A program made the translations under genes and the position numbers. A DNA stretch of 64,000 nt from Rutstroemia sp. NJR-2017a BVV2 (taxonomy: Eukaryota; Ascomycota; Leotiomycetes; Helotiales; Rutstroemiaceae), in contig NJPS01000046.1 in assembly GCA_002946415.1 (NCBI GenBank), positions 930,001 through 994,000 of the forward strand, given 5' to 3'. Of the stretch, positions 47,752 through 58,521 are shown piece by piece. Under the pieces are notes generated by a model, which worked only from the letters and a program-made list of their open reading frames with translations, was not told the origin of the DNA and made no database searches. Each line of letters begins with the position of its first letter. Positions within the stretch are counted from its first letter, which is position 1.

Positions 47752-48614
47752 AAGAGCAGGCGTGTAAGTGATGGATATGATGGATTGAAAATATGATGTA
47801 AAAAGATTGTACTTGCAGAGGAAATGCAATGTTAGATGAGTAAAAGTACGCACAAATGATTAGTGAGTTGTCGAAACAAAGACAGCTCAGAAGAGCTTGG
47901 GTAGAATGGTTGTCATATACCCCACTTCCTGATTGGGTACCGCAGATTAAGACGAGTGAGGGTCCGACGTGTAGTGGGCCGAAAAACAACCAATTAGATA
48001 GTGAGTTCGTGCTCATCTAACTCGAAAAGTCTAAAGGCATGCTTGCCGCCTAGTTCTCGGGACGGTCAGTGTCGGTGAAGGCTCGGACAGTAAAAGTTGC
48101 GCTTCAAGTGACAGAATCTGTTAGCATCGACCTATGGCTAGGTATTTCGTCTGCGGCAAGGAAGTTTCGATTGGGAAGCCGTAACTGTGATATGGCTACG
48201 TTTTCTTGTATACGACACAAGTTTCGCCTAAAGATACCGGAAAGCAATTCCAGATTCCGCATGATAGGGGAGACGAGAGGAAGTGGTCTTGTGCGTTTAG
48301 AAAGCACCCACGAAAGCCCCTATGTTGGCCGAAAAACAATCAAACCTCTCCAGCTCACAATTTCGGACCACAGAAAGCACACAGTCCTTGGTAAATTCAT
48401 TTAGAATGACAATAGTAGTATGTTGTATGTTGTGGTGCATCAGTGCTTTGGTAATGTAAAAATCTGCGCCATAACCCAAACCTCCATAGATCCACCTAAA
48501 AACCAAATGACCCCCCAACCAAACCACATTGAGAACAACTATGATCCAAATCTCAGACACTTGGAATATGCACTGTATTTAAAACCTCATAATATCGTTA
48601 CCTTTTTGTCCCAA
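47752..48614. other. Promoter of lactonohydrolase and 3' flank of transporter
   Basis: 863 bp with no supported gene. Confidence 0.5.
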
Positions 48615-50603
48615 TCATGCGATATGTTGCACATCTACCTCTCCTTCCTTCTTAGCTTCCCCCTCACTCTCTTCCTCCACTCTCCCTTGCACAAGGGCAG
48701 TTAGCCCTACACGTTCCTGGACTTCCGCAAATGCTGCCATATCATCGGCGCTGGTATGACTTCCAAAGACTTGGTCCATCTCTTCCAGTGTCTTCCCCTT
48801 AGTTTCTGGTACACAGAAATAAATGAAGAAACCACCGAGCGCACTCCAGACCGCGAACCAGATGTAGGTCCCCCAAGTAATGTTTTCAAGCATAGGAGGT
48901 ACGACAAATGCGATGATAAAGTTGTTCATCCAGTTTGCGGAGGCACCGATGGATGTTCCCTTGGCGCGGATGGAGATGGGGAAGATTTCTGCGATGAGAA
49001 TCCAGGATCCCGGACCCCAGCTGTATGCGAAGTTGATGATGTATAGCCAGACGAATACTATGAGATGTTAGATCGGTTATAGATTCATTTGGTTGAGGTG
49101 ACTTACCAACTGCTACCCATCCTGCAGCGGCGTTCTGGGTCCAGTCATAGGAGCACTTGGCGACAATTATACCAATGATCAATTCGCAAATAGCCATACC
49201 AGCGGAACCGGCCATCATGAGTGGTTTACGACCAACTTTATCGATGTAACAGATTGCAGGAATAGTTGTTGCGACGTTTATGATCCCAATAACTCCAGTT
49301 GCCAAAAGCGAAGTGGTTGTGCTGGTAAGACCGAGAGACTGGAAGATTATAGTGGCGTAGTAGATGACTAGGGCATGATATTAGCATGGATGTACGCAGC
49401 AGAGACTTGAATTGTAAATGCGCGAAGCAACTTGAGGTCTGAGACAAGGAAGGCTCATGACTTACTTGAATCAATTCCAGTCCATTGTTGGAAGAACATA
49501 ACCAAACTAGCAATAGCAACTCTCTTGAATGAGTCCTTGCTGCGGAAAATGTTACTGTACTGAGCGAATTCTCGTCTCCATACACTGTCCCCTGTTGAGG
49601 CACTCAGGCTTGGGAATCGACGTTCGAAAATCTCCTTCTCGAACTCTGCATCGGCCTTGATTTCAAGAAATTCAACCTGAATGAGGTAGTTGTCTTCTGG
49701 AAGGTTGCGGAGATAAGCCAAGGTCTTCAGGGCTTCTTGGTCCTTTCCTTTATTAACAAGCAGACGAGGAGAAAATGGCATGAACATGAGACCGATGCAG
49801 AGAATAACAGCGGGTACACCTTGAATGATCATTGGGAGTCTCCAAGCCATATCCGATTGTCCATCACTAGTTCCACCGATATAGTTGCTACCGAACTGTC
49901 CATATGTTAGCGCGAAAGCCTTCGGTCTGTTCAATAGAGAGATATACTGAAATCCAATATGCAATCATGATTCCAATCGTTGTTGAGAGCTGTTGAAGAG
50001 CAATCAAGAAGCCTCTGAACTCTGGTGGAGACAATTCCGCATTATACAGGGGGCTGTGGCAGTTGTTAGACTGATTTCACACAATCTGCAATGGCCAACA
50101 TACCCAATAGCGGAAAGAGTTCCAACTCCAAGACCCGTAAATAGTCGTCCTGCATACAGATATCCAGTGTTTTGTGCGCCCGCAGCCAAGAAAGATCCCA
50201 GAACAACCCAAAGGGCTCCTGCGAACATAGTATGTTTCCTCGAGAAGACTTCAGCGAAGATACCCGAAGAAAGAGAGCCGATCCACCCGCCAAGTTGTAA
50301 AATAGATGTGAGCCAGCCAAGCTTCGAGGCATTTGATCTGACATCTGGGAAGTCGCGCTCGAAAGAGTTCATGACTACAACTTGGCCGAGCACACCTTGT
50401 TGATAACCATAGAGTAAGCCACCGAATCTGAGAAATGTTAGAATCTAAATTTGACTGCTAGGAGTATACTATACTGACGATGCGAAGAGGGCAATGAAAA
50501 ACACTTTTTTGTTCTTCAGGAGACTTTTCGGGCCAACTGCTCCCATCTCGGCGCGCATGTGCGCAGTCACGCCGGATAGACTCTGATCGACGCCACCGGT
50601 CAT
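48615..50603 (-). CDS. MFS sugar transporter (sugar porter family)
   Basis: Six minus-strand exons (50603-50479, 50427-50104, 50053-49948, 49895-49466, 49367-49107, 49057-48615) close in phase to 562 residues with 12 predicted membrane helices. The sugar-porter signatures are present: FGGLLYGYQQGVLG in helix 1, GRLFTGLGVG, PEFRG after helix 4, PFSPRLLVNKGK before the central loop, FFQQWTGIDS in helix 7, DKVGRKPLM between helices 8 and 9, and PETKGKTLEEMD after helix 12. It is a proton-coupled or facilitative plasma-membrane carrier for hexoses, pentoses or related sugars. The specificity is not readable. It shares a 738-bp divergent promoter with the class II aldolase, suggesting co-regulation. 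It probably supplies the substrate of the surrounding cluster. Confidence 0.93.
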
Positions 50604-51341
50604 TTTGAAAATTTAATGAGAAAGACGATTTTGTTTGTATTGAGAAGTGACCCGCACGCAGGAATCGAAAGGACTGACAGCAAGAAGAAAGATTATCTGA
50701 CCAGATGTGCCCCTGACATATATACCAGAATTGAGCATCGTCAAATCTTGATGTCGTCCCAAATCGGATACACACCCATGCCAAGTTTGTGGAGGATTCG
50801 TGGAGGCAGAACTACAGTCCCCAGGATTCGATACTAGGTTAACCATGCTACCCCGCAACTTTGGGGTCGGACTACATCGACGTATGTTAGGTGATAGATT
50901 TCTTAGCACAATGGTTAATGACTTGACCGTGAACAAAGTTCTAGCACGAACCTTAATCAACGGAATCCTCGGTGTTACACTGTGCATCTGGATGGAGTCT
51001 GGGGGCCCCATAGTGATACCGCATCTGGCATGTTTTACGCCCCGAGACGAGATGTGGGGAATTGATGAAAAGATGGGGAAGACCTCGTTTCGAACAATAT
51101 CAATTCGGCATCTTCGCCGAAGTGGGTTCTAGGGACGTCATTGGGAAGAGGTCGTCACAAAAGATACAGATCATTAATGTTGTTCACCGAGACGATGTAA
51201 TGAATACCCTGGATCAAGAAGGCTCGTCTCGAGGACAATTTTCACTACCCACATCGAAGCAGTCGTGATATCACAGACCTCAATATATTCAGATAACTTC
51301 CTTTCATCCATCAGTTACCCCGCCATTTTCGCAAGCCAAAG
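50604..51341. promoter_or_regulatory. Divergent promoter, sugar transporter / aldolase
   Basis: 738 bp between two start codons on opposite strands. It holds a perfect inverted repeat TTCGGC-N6-GCCGAA at 51104-51121, that is CGG-N8-CCG, the type of site bound by Zn2Cys6 dimers. The Zn2Cys6 gene at 55673 is the obvious candidate regulator; this is inference. Confidence 0.45.
51104..51121. promoter_or_regulatory. CGG-N8-CCG inverted repeat
   Basis: TTCGGC and GCCGAA arms, 6 bp each, are separated by 6 bp. The site is about 220 bp upstream of the aldolase ATG and 500 bp upstream of the transporter ATG. It matches the general form of Gal4-type binding sites. Confidence 0.4.
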
Positions 51342-52264
51342 ATGTCATCCCCAGACTGGAAATCCTCGAACCGTCATCTGAACATCCTGTCAGCTGCAGA
51401 GAAGGGCAAATATGGAGTCCTTGCTTGTATAGCATACAACATCGAGCATATCTTAGGATTTGTTCGTGCAGCAGAGAAAGCACAGTCTCCTATCATCATC
51501 CAGTTCTTTCCCTGGGCCATCACCTTCTCTGATGGGCTCCTCATTCGCACAGCTGCCGAAGCCATAAAACGCAGCAAAGTGCCCGATGCCATATCCATAC
51601 ATCTTGACCATGCTCAGGATGCAGACATCATAAGACGAGCGGCCGACACACTACCATTTGATAGTATCATGGTAGACATGTCACATTACGAGAAGGAGGA
51701 GAACTTAGCGAAGACCAAAGAGTTGGTTAAGTACTGCCATGAAAAGGGTATCGCGACCGAAGCGGAGCCGGGAAGAATTGAAGGGGGTGAGGATGGAGTG
51801 ATGGATACCGAGGGCCTGGAAGGTAGCAAGACTACAATGGAGGAAGTTAGTCAGTTCTGCGCAACAGGAGTCGATGCACTTGCTCCTGCTATTGGAAACG
51901 TACATGGTGAATACGGACCTGTCGGCCCACAACTAGATTTCCCAAGGTGATTTTGTCATTACTGCTTCAGAGAAAATATGCTGACGATATCAGGCTACGA
52001 CAAATCCGAAGTCAGTTACACGAAAACGTTAGAACAGTTCTTCATGGCACAAATGGTTTCAAGCCAGAGCTGATGAGGACATGCATAGCAGAGGGTGTAT
52101 CTAAGATTAATGTCAACAGGCTGGTATTAGATGACTATTTTGAGCATTTGCATGCGAACGCTGGGAAAATGCCGCATACCACGTTGATGGAACAGGGCGT
52201 TGAGAAGGTTGTGAACCAAACGATAGAGTGGATGGAAATTTGCGGTTCAGCTGGAAAAATATGA
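51342..52264 (+). CDS. Class II (ketose-bisphosphate type) aldolase
   Basis: Exons 51342-51946 and 51994-52264 give 291 residues. It is a TIM-barrel class II aldolase. An early SAAEKGKYGVLACIAYN strand/loop is followed by PDAISIHLDHAQDAD with the Zn-binding HLDH, then DSIMVDMSHYEKEENLAKTK, ATEAEPGRIEGGEDG, NVHGEYGP (second Zn His), HGTNGF (third His region) and GVSKINVNR for phosphate binding. This family cleaves fructose- or tagatose-1,6-bisphosphate or related ketose phosphates; some members take other substrates. The organism's glycolytic FBA would normally be a separate, longer class II enzyme, so this is probably a specialised paralogue for a catabolic pathway. It is divergently paired with the sugar transporter. 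Confidence 0.9.
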
Positions 52265-52736
52265 GGCAGGATAGAATTATTTCATTCGCACTACGAGCAG
52301 ACTTCATGCGCGCTCCGCTCAGATGTCATGTTGTAAATAGTGATCTTTGACACAGCCTGAATTCTAGAAGCGCTCCTAGAATCAACGGCAAATCGTATCA
52401 TCGTATGAATGGATTCTTGAAGAGTTTTCAATCGCAGAATGCACACCACAGTCCCTGTTGCCTTGTCCACTGGCATAGTCGAAATGACTGTCGCCTTCAT
52501 CCTGATTGATTACATTGCTACGAGGAAAACATATTATTCTAAATTAAAGATTATTCCATTTTCTGGGGCTTACCTACGTACCTTGACCTGTTATACTGCA
52601 CCTCCATTGCTTAACGGAAGGGAATACGAAGTGAGGGTTAGGTGAAGAAGGGGGTCGGAAGAGAGGACAAGGGGCTGTGGTTTCTCTACCACCAGACTTC
52701 GTAAACTGCCGAGTCTGAAGCCTCATTCGCAGAAGC
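52265..52736. other. Convergent intergenic region
   Basis: Between the aldolase and the orphan minus-strand gene. Nothing was recognised. Confidence 0.5.
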
Positions 52737-53360
52737 TTAGGCGATTTCCCATGCAACTTGATCCGTATCTTCTACTACATCTCTGAATCCCATTTCGTCC
52801 GCGTTAGTATTGGGAGTGGGAACTGTAGCGTTTGTCGTGGCCTGTTGATAGGGTGTTGGAGCCTGGCGATACTGTCCCCTATATGGCGTTGGATACATTC
52901 CTCCATATGACGCTGAATATCCTTGTCTGTTTGACGCTGCATAGGTTTGTTCTGTGTGCAGCAGTATCTTGCGTTCTCTTCTAGATGACATTTGTAACAG
53001 CTTCATCAAGTTAACAGGCGCTGGAACCTGAAGCGCCTCAGTCCCAGGGTAACGTACAATATATTTTTGGATATCTATCCTCTCAATAGTGCCCATGAAG
53101 AAGTAGCCAGCGCATCCACTTTCCTTTGCATTTGCTGCGTTAGTGGCAGCCAGTAGGTGATCAAGGCGACGTCGGCGAAGATTACGATGACCCGCGACGA
53201 ATTTACCGTTTGAACCCATCTTGTAGACTGAAAATGTACAGTTAAAAGACGATCTTGTTTTCTCAGAAGAAGCTCTAGCAGAGAGGATGGTTAGCAACTG
53301 GATTAGTAGGGGGGACTGATGACCGATGTTATATTGAGCCGCTTCGGCGGTTGAAGCCAT
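52737..53360 (-). CDS. Orphan protein inside the sugar cluster
   Basis: A minus-strand frame of 207 codons from ATG 53360 (MASTAEAAQYNIGHQSPLL) to 52737. An in-frame ATG further up (53483) lies in AT-rich leader and is less likely. The middle is basic (KFVAGHRNLRRRRLDHLLAA) and followed by KESGCAGYFFMGTIERIDIQ and KYIVRYPGTEALQVPAPVN. The C-terminal ~60 residues are Tyr/Gln/Pro/Thr-rich low complexity. It has no signal peptide, membrane segment or known domain. Intron-like sites exist in the N-terminal part (near 53270), so the first ~45 residues could change. It is divergent from the L-rhamnose-dehydrogenase-like gene. I cannot assign a function. Confidence 0.55.
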   Translation of the reverse strand: MASTAEAAQYNIGHQSPLLIQLLTILSARASSEKTRSSFNCTFSVYKMGSNGKFVAGHRNLRRRRLDHLLAATNAANAKESGCAGYFFMGTIERIDIQKYIVRYPGTEALQVPAPVNLMKLLQMSSRRERKILLHTEQTYAASNRQGYSASYGGMYPTPYRGQYRQAPTPYQQATTNATVPTPNTNADEMGFRDVVEDTDQVAWEIA

Positions 53361-54058
53361 TATACATATATATTCGTAGTTAGATCTGTTGTTATGATGT
53401 TGTTTCATTTTGAGTATTAATATTTGATATAAGAGAACAAGAGTTGCAATAAAACAATAGCCGTAACAGAACGAAAGTTTCAATAAAGCAATGATTGAAG
53501 GAATCGTTGGTAAGTGGTGCTGCTCATCTCAACATTCAGCTCATCAGTGTACTATTTCGGACTGCTTGGAAGTATCGTGTCCTGAACCCTTCATGGGATA
53601 TCGTCTCCTCGTTTCCAGCCAACATAAGATCAAAGGGTTCCAAGTGCTGCGCTAGATTGCATGAGACGAATTGAGAGGCGGTACGAAGTAATTACTTTTC
53701 TGTAGCTTAGATTGTTGGCAACATCCACTTGGGTTTTCAAGGAAGTTGCCTCGCCTCGTGTCGAGGGCCAGCGCGATCCATTTAAAGCTTAGCGCGTAGT
53801 TCGCGCTCGGGCTTGGAACCACAGCACTCTCCACTGAGGGGAAAGCACAGCGCGCATGTGAATGAAAGCATATAGATACGGCGTGCTCGCAGAACACTAT
53901 ACTGGCTTAATCATGATGGAATTCTTTCCTCAATCTTTGCTTATTTTCCTACAATATTACGGTCTGCCTAAGACATAGCAGAGCTTTCCGTGTCCCCTCT
54001 GGTATCTCAAATCTCTACCGAGTTCCTTTACGATTACCATCGCATAGCCTTTCAAAGA
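53361..54058. promoter_or_regulatory. Divergent promoter, orphan gene / SDR
   Basis: 698 bp between the two starts. It contains TACGAAGTA at 53682-53690. No other gene was seen. Confidence 0.4.
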
Positions 54059-54948
54059 ATGGTTGGACTCGCTCGTTGGCGGTTGCTTGCTGGCAAGACA
54101 GCAGCTATCACTGGAGGGACCACTGGGATAGGACGCGCAATTGTGCTTGAATATTTACGACAAGGATGCAATGTTGGGGTAAATCACCTCGGGCTAGAGA
54201 AGGACGAATCATTGAAACGAAGTTTATTCGAAGAGGCGGCAGCAATCAAAGCTGAGAAGGTTGAAGGAGAAAGTTCATCGAAAGCTGGGGATCTTTTCGA
54301 AATCGCCGGCGATGTGACGAATCCCGAGACAGGTACGAAACTCGTGCAGAAGACTGTTGAGAAGTGGGGAAAGTTGGACATATTCATTGCAAATGCAGGA
54401 GTGTTTGAACCTGCTGAGTTCTTGACGTAGGTTCTCTTGTTTCATCTGATGAAGTGCTTTGGAAATAACATTACTCATTATCCAGGTTAGAGAAGGAGCT
54501 TTTCGATCGCACTGTTCGAATAAACCTTAACGGTGCCTTTTACGCTTGCCAAGCTGCGGCACGACAAATGGTTAAGCAAGGTCATGGCGGATCGATAATC
54601 GGCATCTCGTCTATCAGTGCCCTCGTTGGTGGAGGATTACAGACACATTATACACCAACAAAGGCAGGGGTATTATCAATGATACAGTCCATGGCAATCG
54701 CTCTGGGCAAGGAGAATATCCGATGCAATGCCATATTGCCAGGCACGATCAAGACACAATTGAGCGACATGGATATGAAGAACGAGGTAAAGAAAGCTTA
54801 TCTCGAGCAACGGATACCGATGGGCAAGGTAGGAGACCCGTCTGATATAGCTGGTCCGGCAGTTTTCTTAGGCTGTCAGGAGTTGAGTCCATACTGCAAT
54901 GGAACTCAATTACTAGCTGACGGAGGCATGTTCGTACATCTCCAATGA
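54059..54948 (+). CDS. SDR dehydrogenase, L-rhamnose 1-dehydrogenase-like
   Basis: Exons 54059-54426 and 54486-54948 give 276 residues. It is a classical SDR: cofactor motif GKTAAITGGTTGIGRA, NHLG after strand 2, IANAGVFEPAEFLT, INLNGAFYACQAAARQMVKQ, catalytic Ser in GISSISALVGG, Tyr/Lys in YTPTKAG, then IRCNAILPGTIKTQL and GPAVFLGC with a C-terminal LLADGGMFVHLQ. The stretch ISSISALVGGGLQTHYTPTK and the PGTIKTQL segment match my memory of the yeast L-rhamnose 1-dehydrogenase (LRA1/RHA1) group, which oxidises L-rhamnose to L-rhamnono-lactone with NAD(P). A glucose-dehydrogenase-like or other aldose dehydrogenase role is the alternative. A lactonohydrolase, a transporter and an aldolase lie close by. 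The open frame extends upstream to 53990 only through a GTG, so ATG 54059 is the start. Confidence 0.85.
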
Positions 54949-55672
54949 ATCAGGAAGTTTGCCATCACATTTCCTGGGCAGCCGTGGCTGCGTGTGCGTT
55001 GTGACTATGGTCTTGACCTTGACCATGGGTCTCAAAGCATCCTGCCACCAGTTCGCGGTATCCCAGTCACATTAAGATTATAGCAAACTGGGACATGACT
55101 ATGTTCCACACAACTCCCGGATCTATGTGCACAGAGGCCGATGGTTGAAGGGGATGTATCCACCCGTGTCTCTGAAACCATGTTATCTAGTCATTGGAAA
55201 ACTCTCTGGAGTTTGATAGACGCGTCCATGAACCATAGAAAGTCACTAAACCTACGAGTGCAGCTCCCAGCCTTAGAAGCTGATTAAATCTACTACCCGT
55301 TCCTCCTTCCACTTTGCCACAGCTCGTCGTCCATTACTAGCCCTTTATCTGTCGTCAAGTAGAGAGACTCCCACCGCTATTCGAGGCAATTAGAGTTCCC
55401 CTATTCCCAATCTAGCAAGATTCGAACTAGTCATGCGGGGTATTTGGCCTCCACAGAGTCCACACTACACCACCTGTGGGCACTGCGCTCTGACCCGCAA
55501 GCGCAGGGCTAGCTAACAAGTAATCAAAACGTTCAGCTCCCACACAGACATCTTTAATGCTCGACGCTTTAGGCTCTGCACAGATTCCAAGTCTAAATAC
55601 CATCCAATTCTTGGGCTTCATGGGACAAAAGTATATGAACCTCAAGGCGCTCATGAATACTACTGCATCTCA
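54949..55672. other. Promoter of the Zn2Cys6 gene
   Basis: 724 bp with no gene. A minus-strand stretch (~55415-55495) has tRNA-like A- and B-box words but does not fold as a tRNA. Confidence 0.45.
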
Positions 55673-57894
55673 ATGGGTGAAGAAGAAGAATCTCGTACCG
55701 CACCTCGACGAATTCGAAATCGTCAATCCCGAAGTCGTGGGCTTCGAAAGACTACAGGCTGGTGAGTTGCTGCAGATAACCTTTCCGCGGGGCCCGTGGA
55801 TGTGGGGGCTCGAATTGATATTTATCCTAGTATCACATGTCGGAAAAGGCATGTCAAGTGCGACGAAGAAAAGCCGGAATGCCATCGATGTTTGAAGGGC
55901 AAACAATCGTGTGTTTATGCTACTTCCACTACAACGGTGTCTAGAGAAAGAACCAGCACCCCATCGACAGCTGGAAGGCTGGAAAGAGTTTCGAAAGAGA
56001 GGTCTCCAACTATTACTTCCATGCCCGAGGCACAATGCGTGCGATGGCCTACCTCGCCTGAGCAAATGCGGCAATATTCGCACGCCTCAGAATCTCTAAG
56101 TGGTCTGCCCCAGGACAAAGGGAGTCCTCATGCAAGTGTCCAGAGGGTCAGTCAAAATGACTACATCCCGGTTGTGCCGAGTACCATTGGAGCGGATAGC
56201 ACGCCAGCACAGCAGGTGCTCTCCCCCGAGCAACTGTATGCGCCTACGCCATACTCCCTAGGGAGCAATGATAGTTTAGTTCTTGGAACCCGCTCATCTC
56301 TACCTCAACCTACCTTCAATGTCGCGATAGCAAAGTGGTTTGACATGCTAGTAGGGGATGCCGACTTTGAAAACGCCATCTCAAGCTTCGAGGTCAACGA
56401 GGACAATCTAGACCCCTCGCAATCGCAGGACCCAAACCACATACCATCCTCTCGTCGTGTCAGTGCTATATCAGATGCACCCGGCGCAAATGTAATCCCT
56501 CCTTCGTTGCATCCACAGTTACTCGAGCGCAACACCCATTCCCAAGATCGAGTCGTAACTTCGGAAAAGCTGCGCTGGCAGCTCTCCAATCCAATTGAGT
56601 TAATGCCGCACGAAAATTTCATATTCCAAAACTTTGTACAAAGAATTAGTCACTGGGTATGACCCCAATATCCACCCTTCCTCCCTCTGTGATCTAATAC
56701 GTTCTACCACCGCCCCTCAGATTGACCTCTTCGACCCCCTTCAAAACTTCTCAACCTTCGTTCCGCACCTCGCCCTTCACAACACCGGCCTCATGAAAGC
56801 CATTCTCGCACTCTCCACCCGCCACCTCTCCCGTAACCCCAACATCGCCCAAGACACCATCCACAACCGCAACGACGCTCTCCAATACTACAACGAGACC
56901 CTGCACTATCTCTCCAAAGCCATGCAATACGACACCTACAAAACTAGTCTCGAACTCCTCGCCACCGCCCTCATTGTCTCAACCTACGAAATGCTCGACG
57001 GCTCCGGCAAAGACTGGGAGCGCCACCTCCAAGGCGTCTTCTGGATCCAACGCTCTCAAGTAATCCACGGCGATTCCAAAGGTCTCAAACAGGCTGTATG
57101 GTGGGCCTGGCTCTGTCAAGACATATGGGCCGCGTTCCGGGAGAAGCGCAAAGCATTCACGTTTTGGAAACCCGTGCGCACGTATGCCGAGCTCAATCCG
57201 TGGGAGTTGGCTTCTCGGTCTGTGTATCTGATGGCGCAAGTGGTGAACTATTGCTCTAGGGAGGAATTAGATAATTACGCGGGAGATATAGGGGCGAGGA
57301 TTGATAAGGCGGCTAGGATCGAGAATATGTTGGATGATTGGTATGGCAGTTTGACGGTGGAATTTACGCCGTTGCCGTTACAGGGATATACGACTGGAGA
57401 GGGGTTTTCTCCGATTTGGATACGGCCGCCTGCTTTTGGTATGTCTATCTCCTAGGAATATGCATGGGGGAGGGAGTGGATAGAGACCAGCTAACAACAT
57501 CAGGCGTTGCACTGCAACTCCACTACTCTGCTCGACTGCTTCTCCTTCTCAATCAGCCTTCCAGAGGCGGTTTTAGTGGCTACATAGAACAAGGTCGGCT
57601 GATCACAAAATACGTTGCAAACATTTGCAGGATTGCTATGACACTTACGGATAATGCTTCCAGCATTATGTGCTCGCAATGTCTCTTTATTGGTATGTTT
57701 TGCATCTTTCCATCACGATTCACAGCGGACTAACACAAAACCTCAAAGCCGGAATGTGTATCCAAGAGCCCTCCAAACGCAAATCCGTCCTGGAAATGAT
57801 AGACGCCTGTCGCCAGCGAACCGGATGGCCGATCAAACCTCTTGGGGAGGAATTAAAGGCTTTTTGGGATGCACCGGAGAATGTTGTTGCTTGA
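55673..57894 (+). CDS. Zn2Cys6 (Gal4-type) transcription factor
   Basis: Exons 55673-55761, 55831-56656, 56721-57438, 57504-57692 and 57749-57894 close in phase to 655 residues. The DNA-binding cluster is formed only after the first splice. Exon 1 (MGEEEESRTAPRRIRNRQ..., ending in TTG plus the first Cys) joins ITCRKRHVKCDEEKPEC and HRCLKGKQSC to give C-X2-C-X6-C-X6-C-X2-C-X6-C. A ~190-residue Ser/Pro-rich linker follows. The fungal regulatory domain then spans ~300-655 (LFDPLQNFSTFVPHLALHNT, LKAILALSTRHLS-type helices, WWAWLCQDIWAAFREKRK). It is a nuclear regulator binding CGG-type sites. It is the only regulator in the 45-58 kb block and is transcribed in the same direction as the adjacent SDR, which suggests pathway-specific control. 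Confidence 0.92.
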
Positions 57895-58521
57895 GGTGAT
57901 TGACGGTTGGATAGATCGTGGGATATGAAACAGAATATATATCGGGGTTCGAATTTGGAGTCGAATTAAGATTGGGAGCTATTACCAATCGAGGCCAGAG
58001 ATCGCAAGGGCGATAGCACGCACAGAAGGAGAGAGGAAGATGTTTGGAATAGAAGGATATGAACCTGGCTGGGTGCCGGTTGGAATAGGACGGTTGTGGG
58101 ATGGAGTTCGGATCTTCTGGTTGGCTTGTAAGATTTACATAACGGGATGGAATGGAATACGCAGGAACTATAGCTCTAGACACGGAAAGGAAGGCAGGAA
58201 AGGCGAATATGTACGATTTATACCCTTTTGGACGGATTCTCTGTATGGTTATCGGATACGATTGAGCAGCCCCGGGTGTCAGAGTTGGGATATGGATATG
58301 ATATATGGCTGGGGTTGAGATCGAGATTGTGCTGTGTTGATCTCAGGATGGGACGGCGTCGTGGATGTCTGATATATTTTATGGTCATATTGTAATCTTA
58401 CTATACAATATACCGAAAGGCATTTCAACTTTGTCGTCGCATGCGTGAAGAACAGTCTGTCCAGTATGCTTTGACCGGCTGGAAATCTTATGAATGTAAG
58501 ATTAGTGCCTAAGACTAGTAC
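57895..58521. other. Convergent intergenic region
   Basis: Between the regulator and the MTQ1-like gene. Nothing was recognised. Confidence 0.5.

Noticed and set aside
55405..55510. tRNA-like A box and B box on the minus strand (TGGTGTAGTG and GTTCGAATC)
   Set aside because: The T-stem has only three of five pairs and the acceptor arms do not pair, so it is not a functional tRNA.
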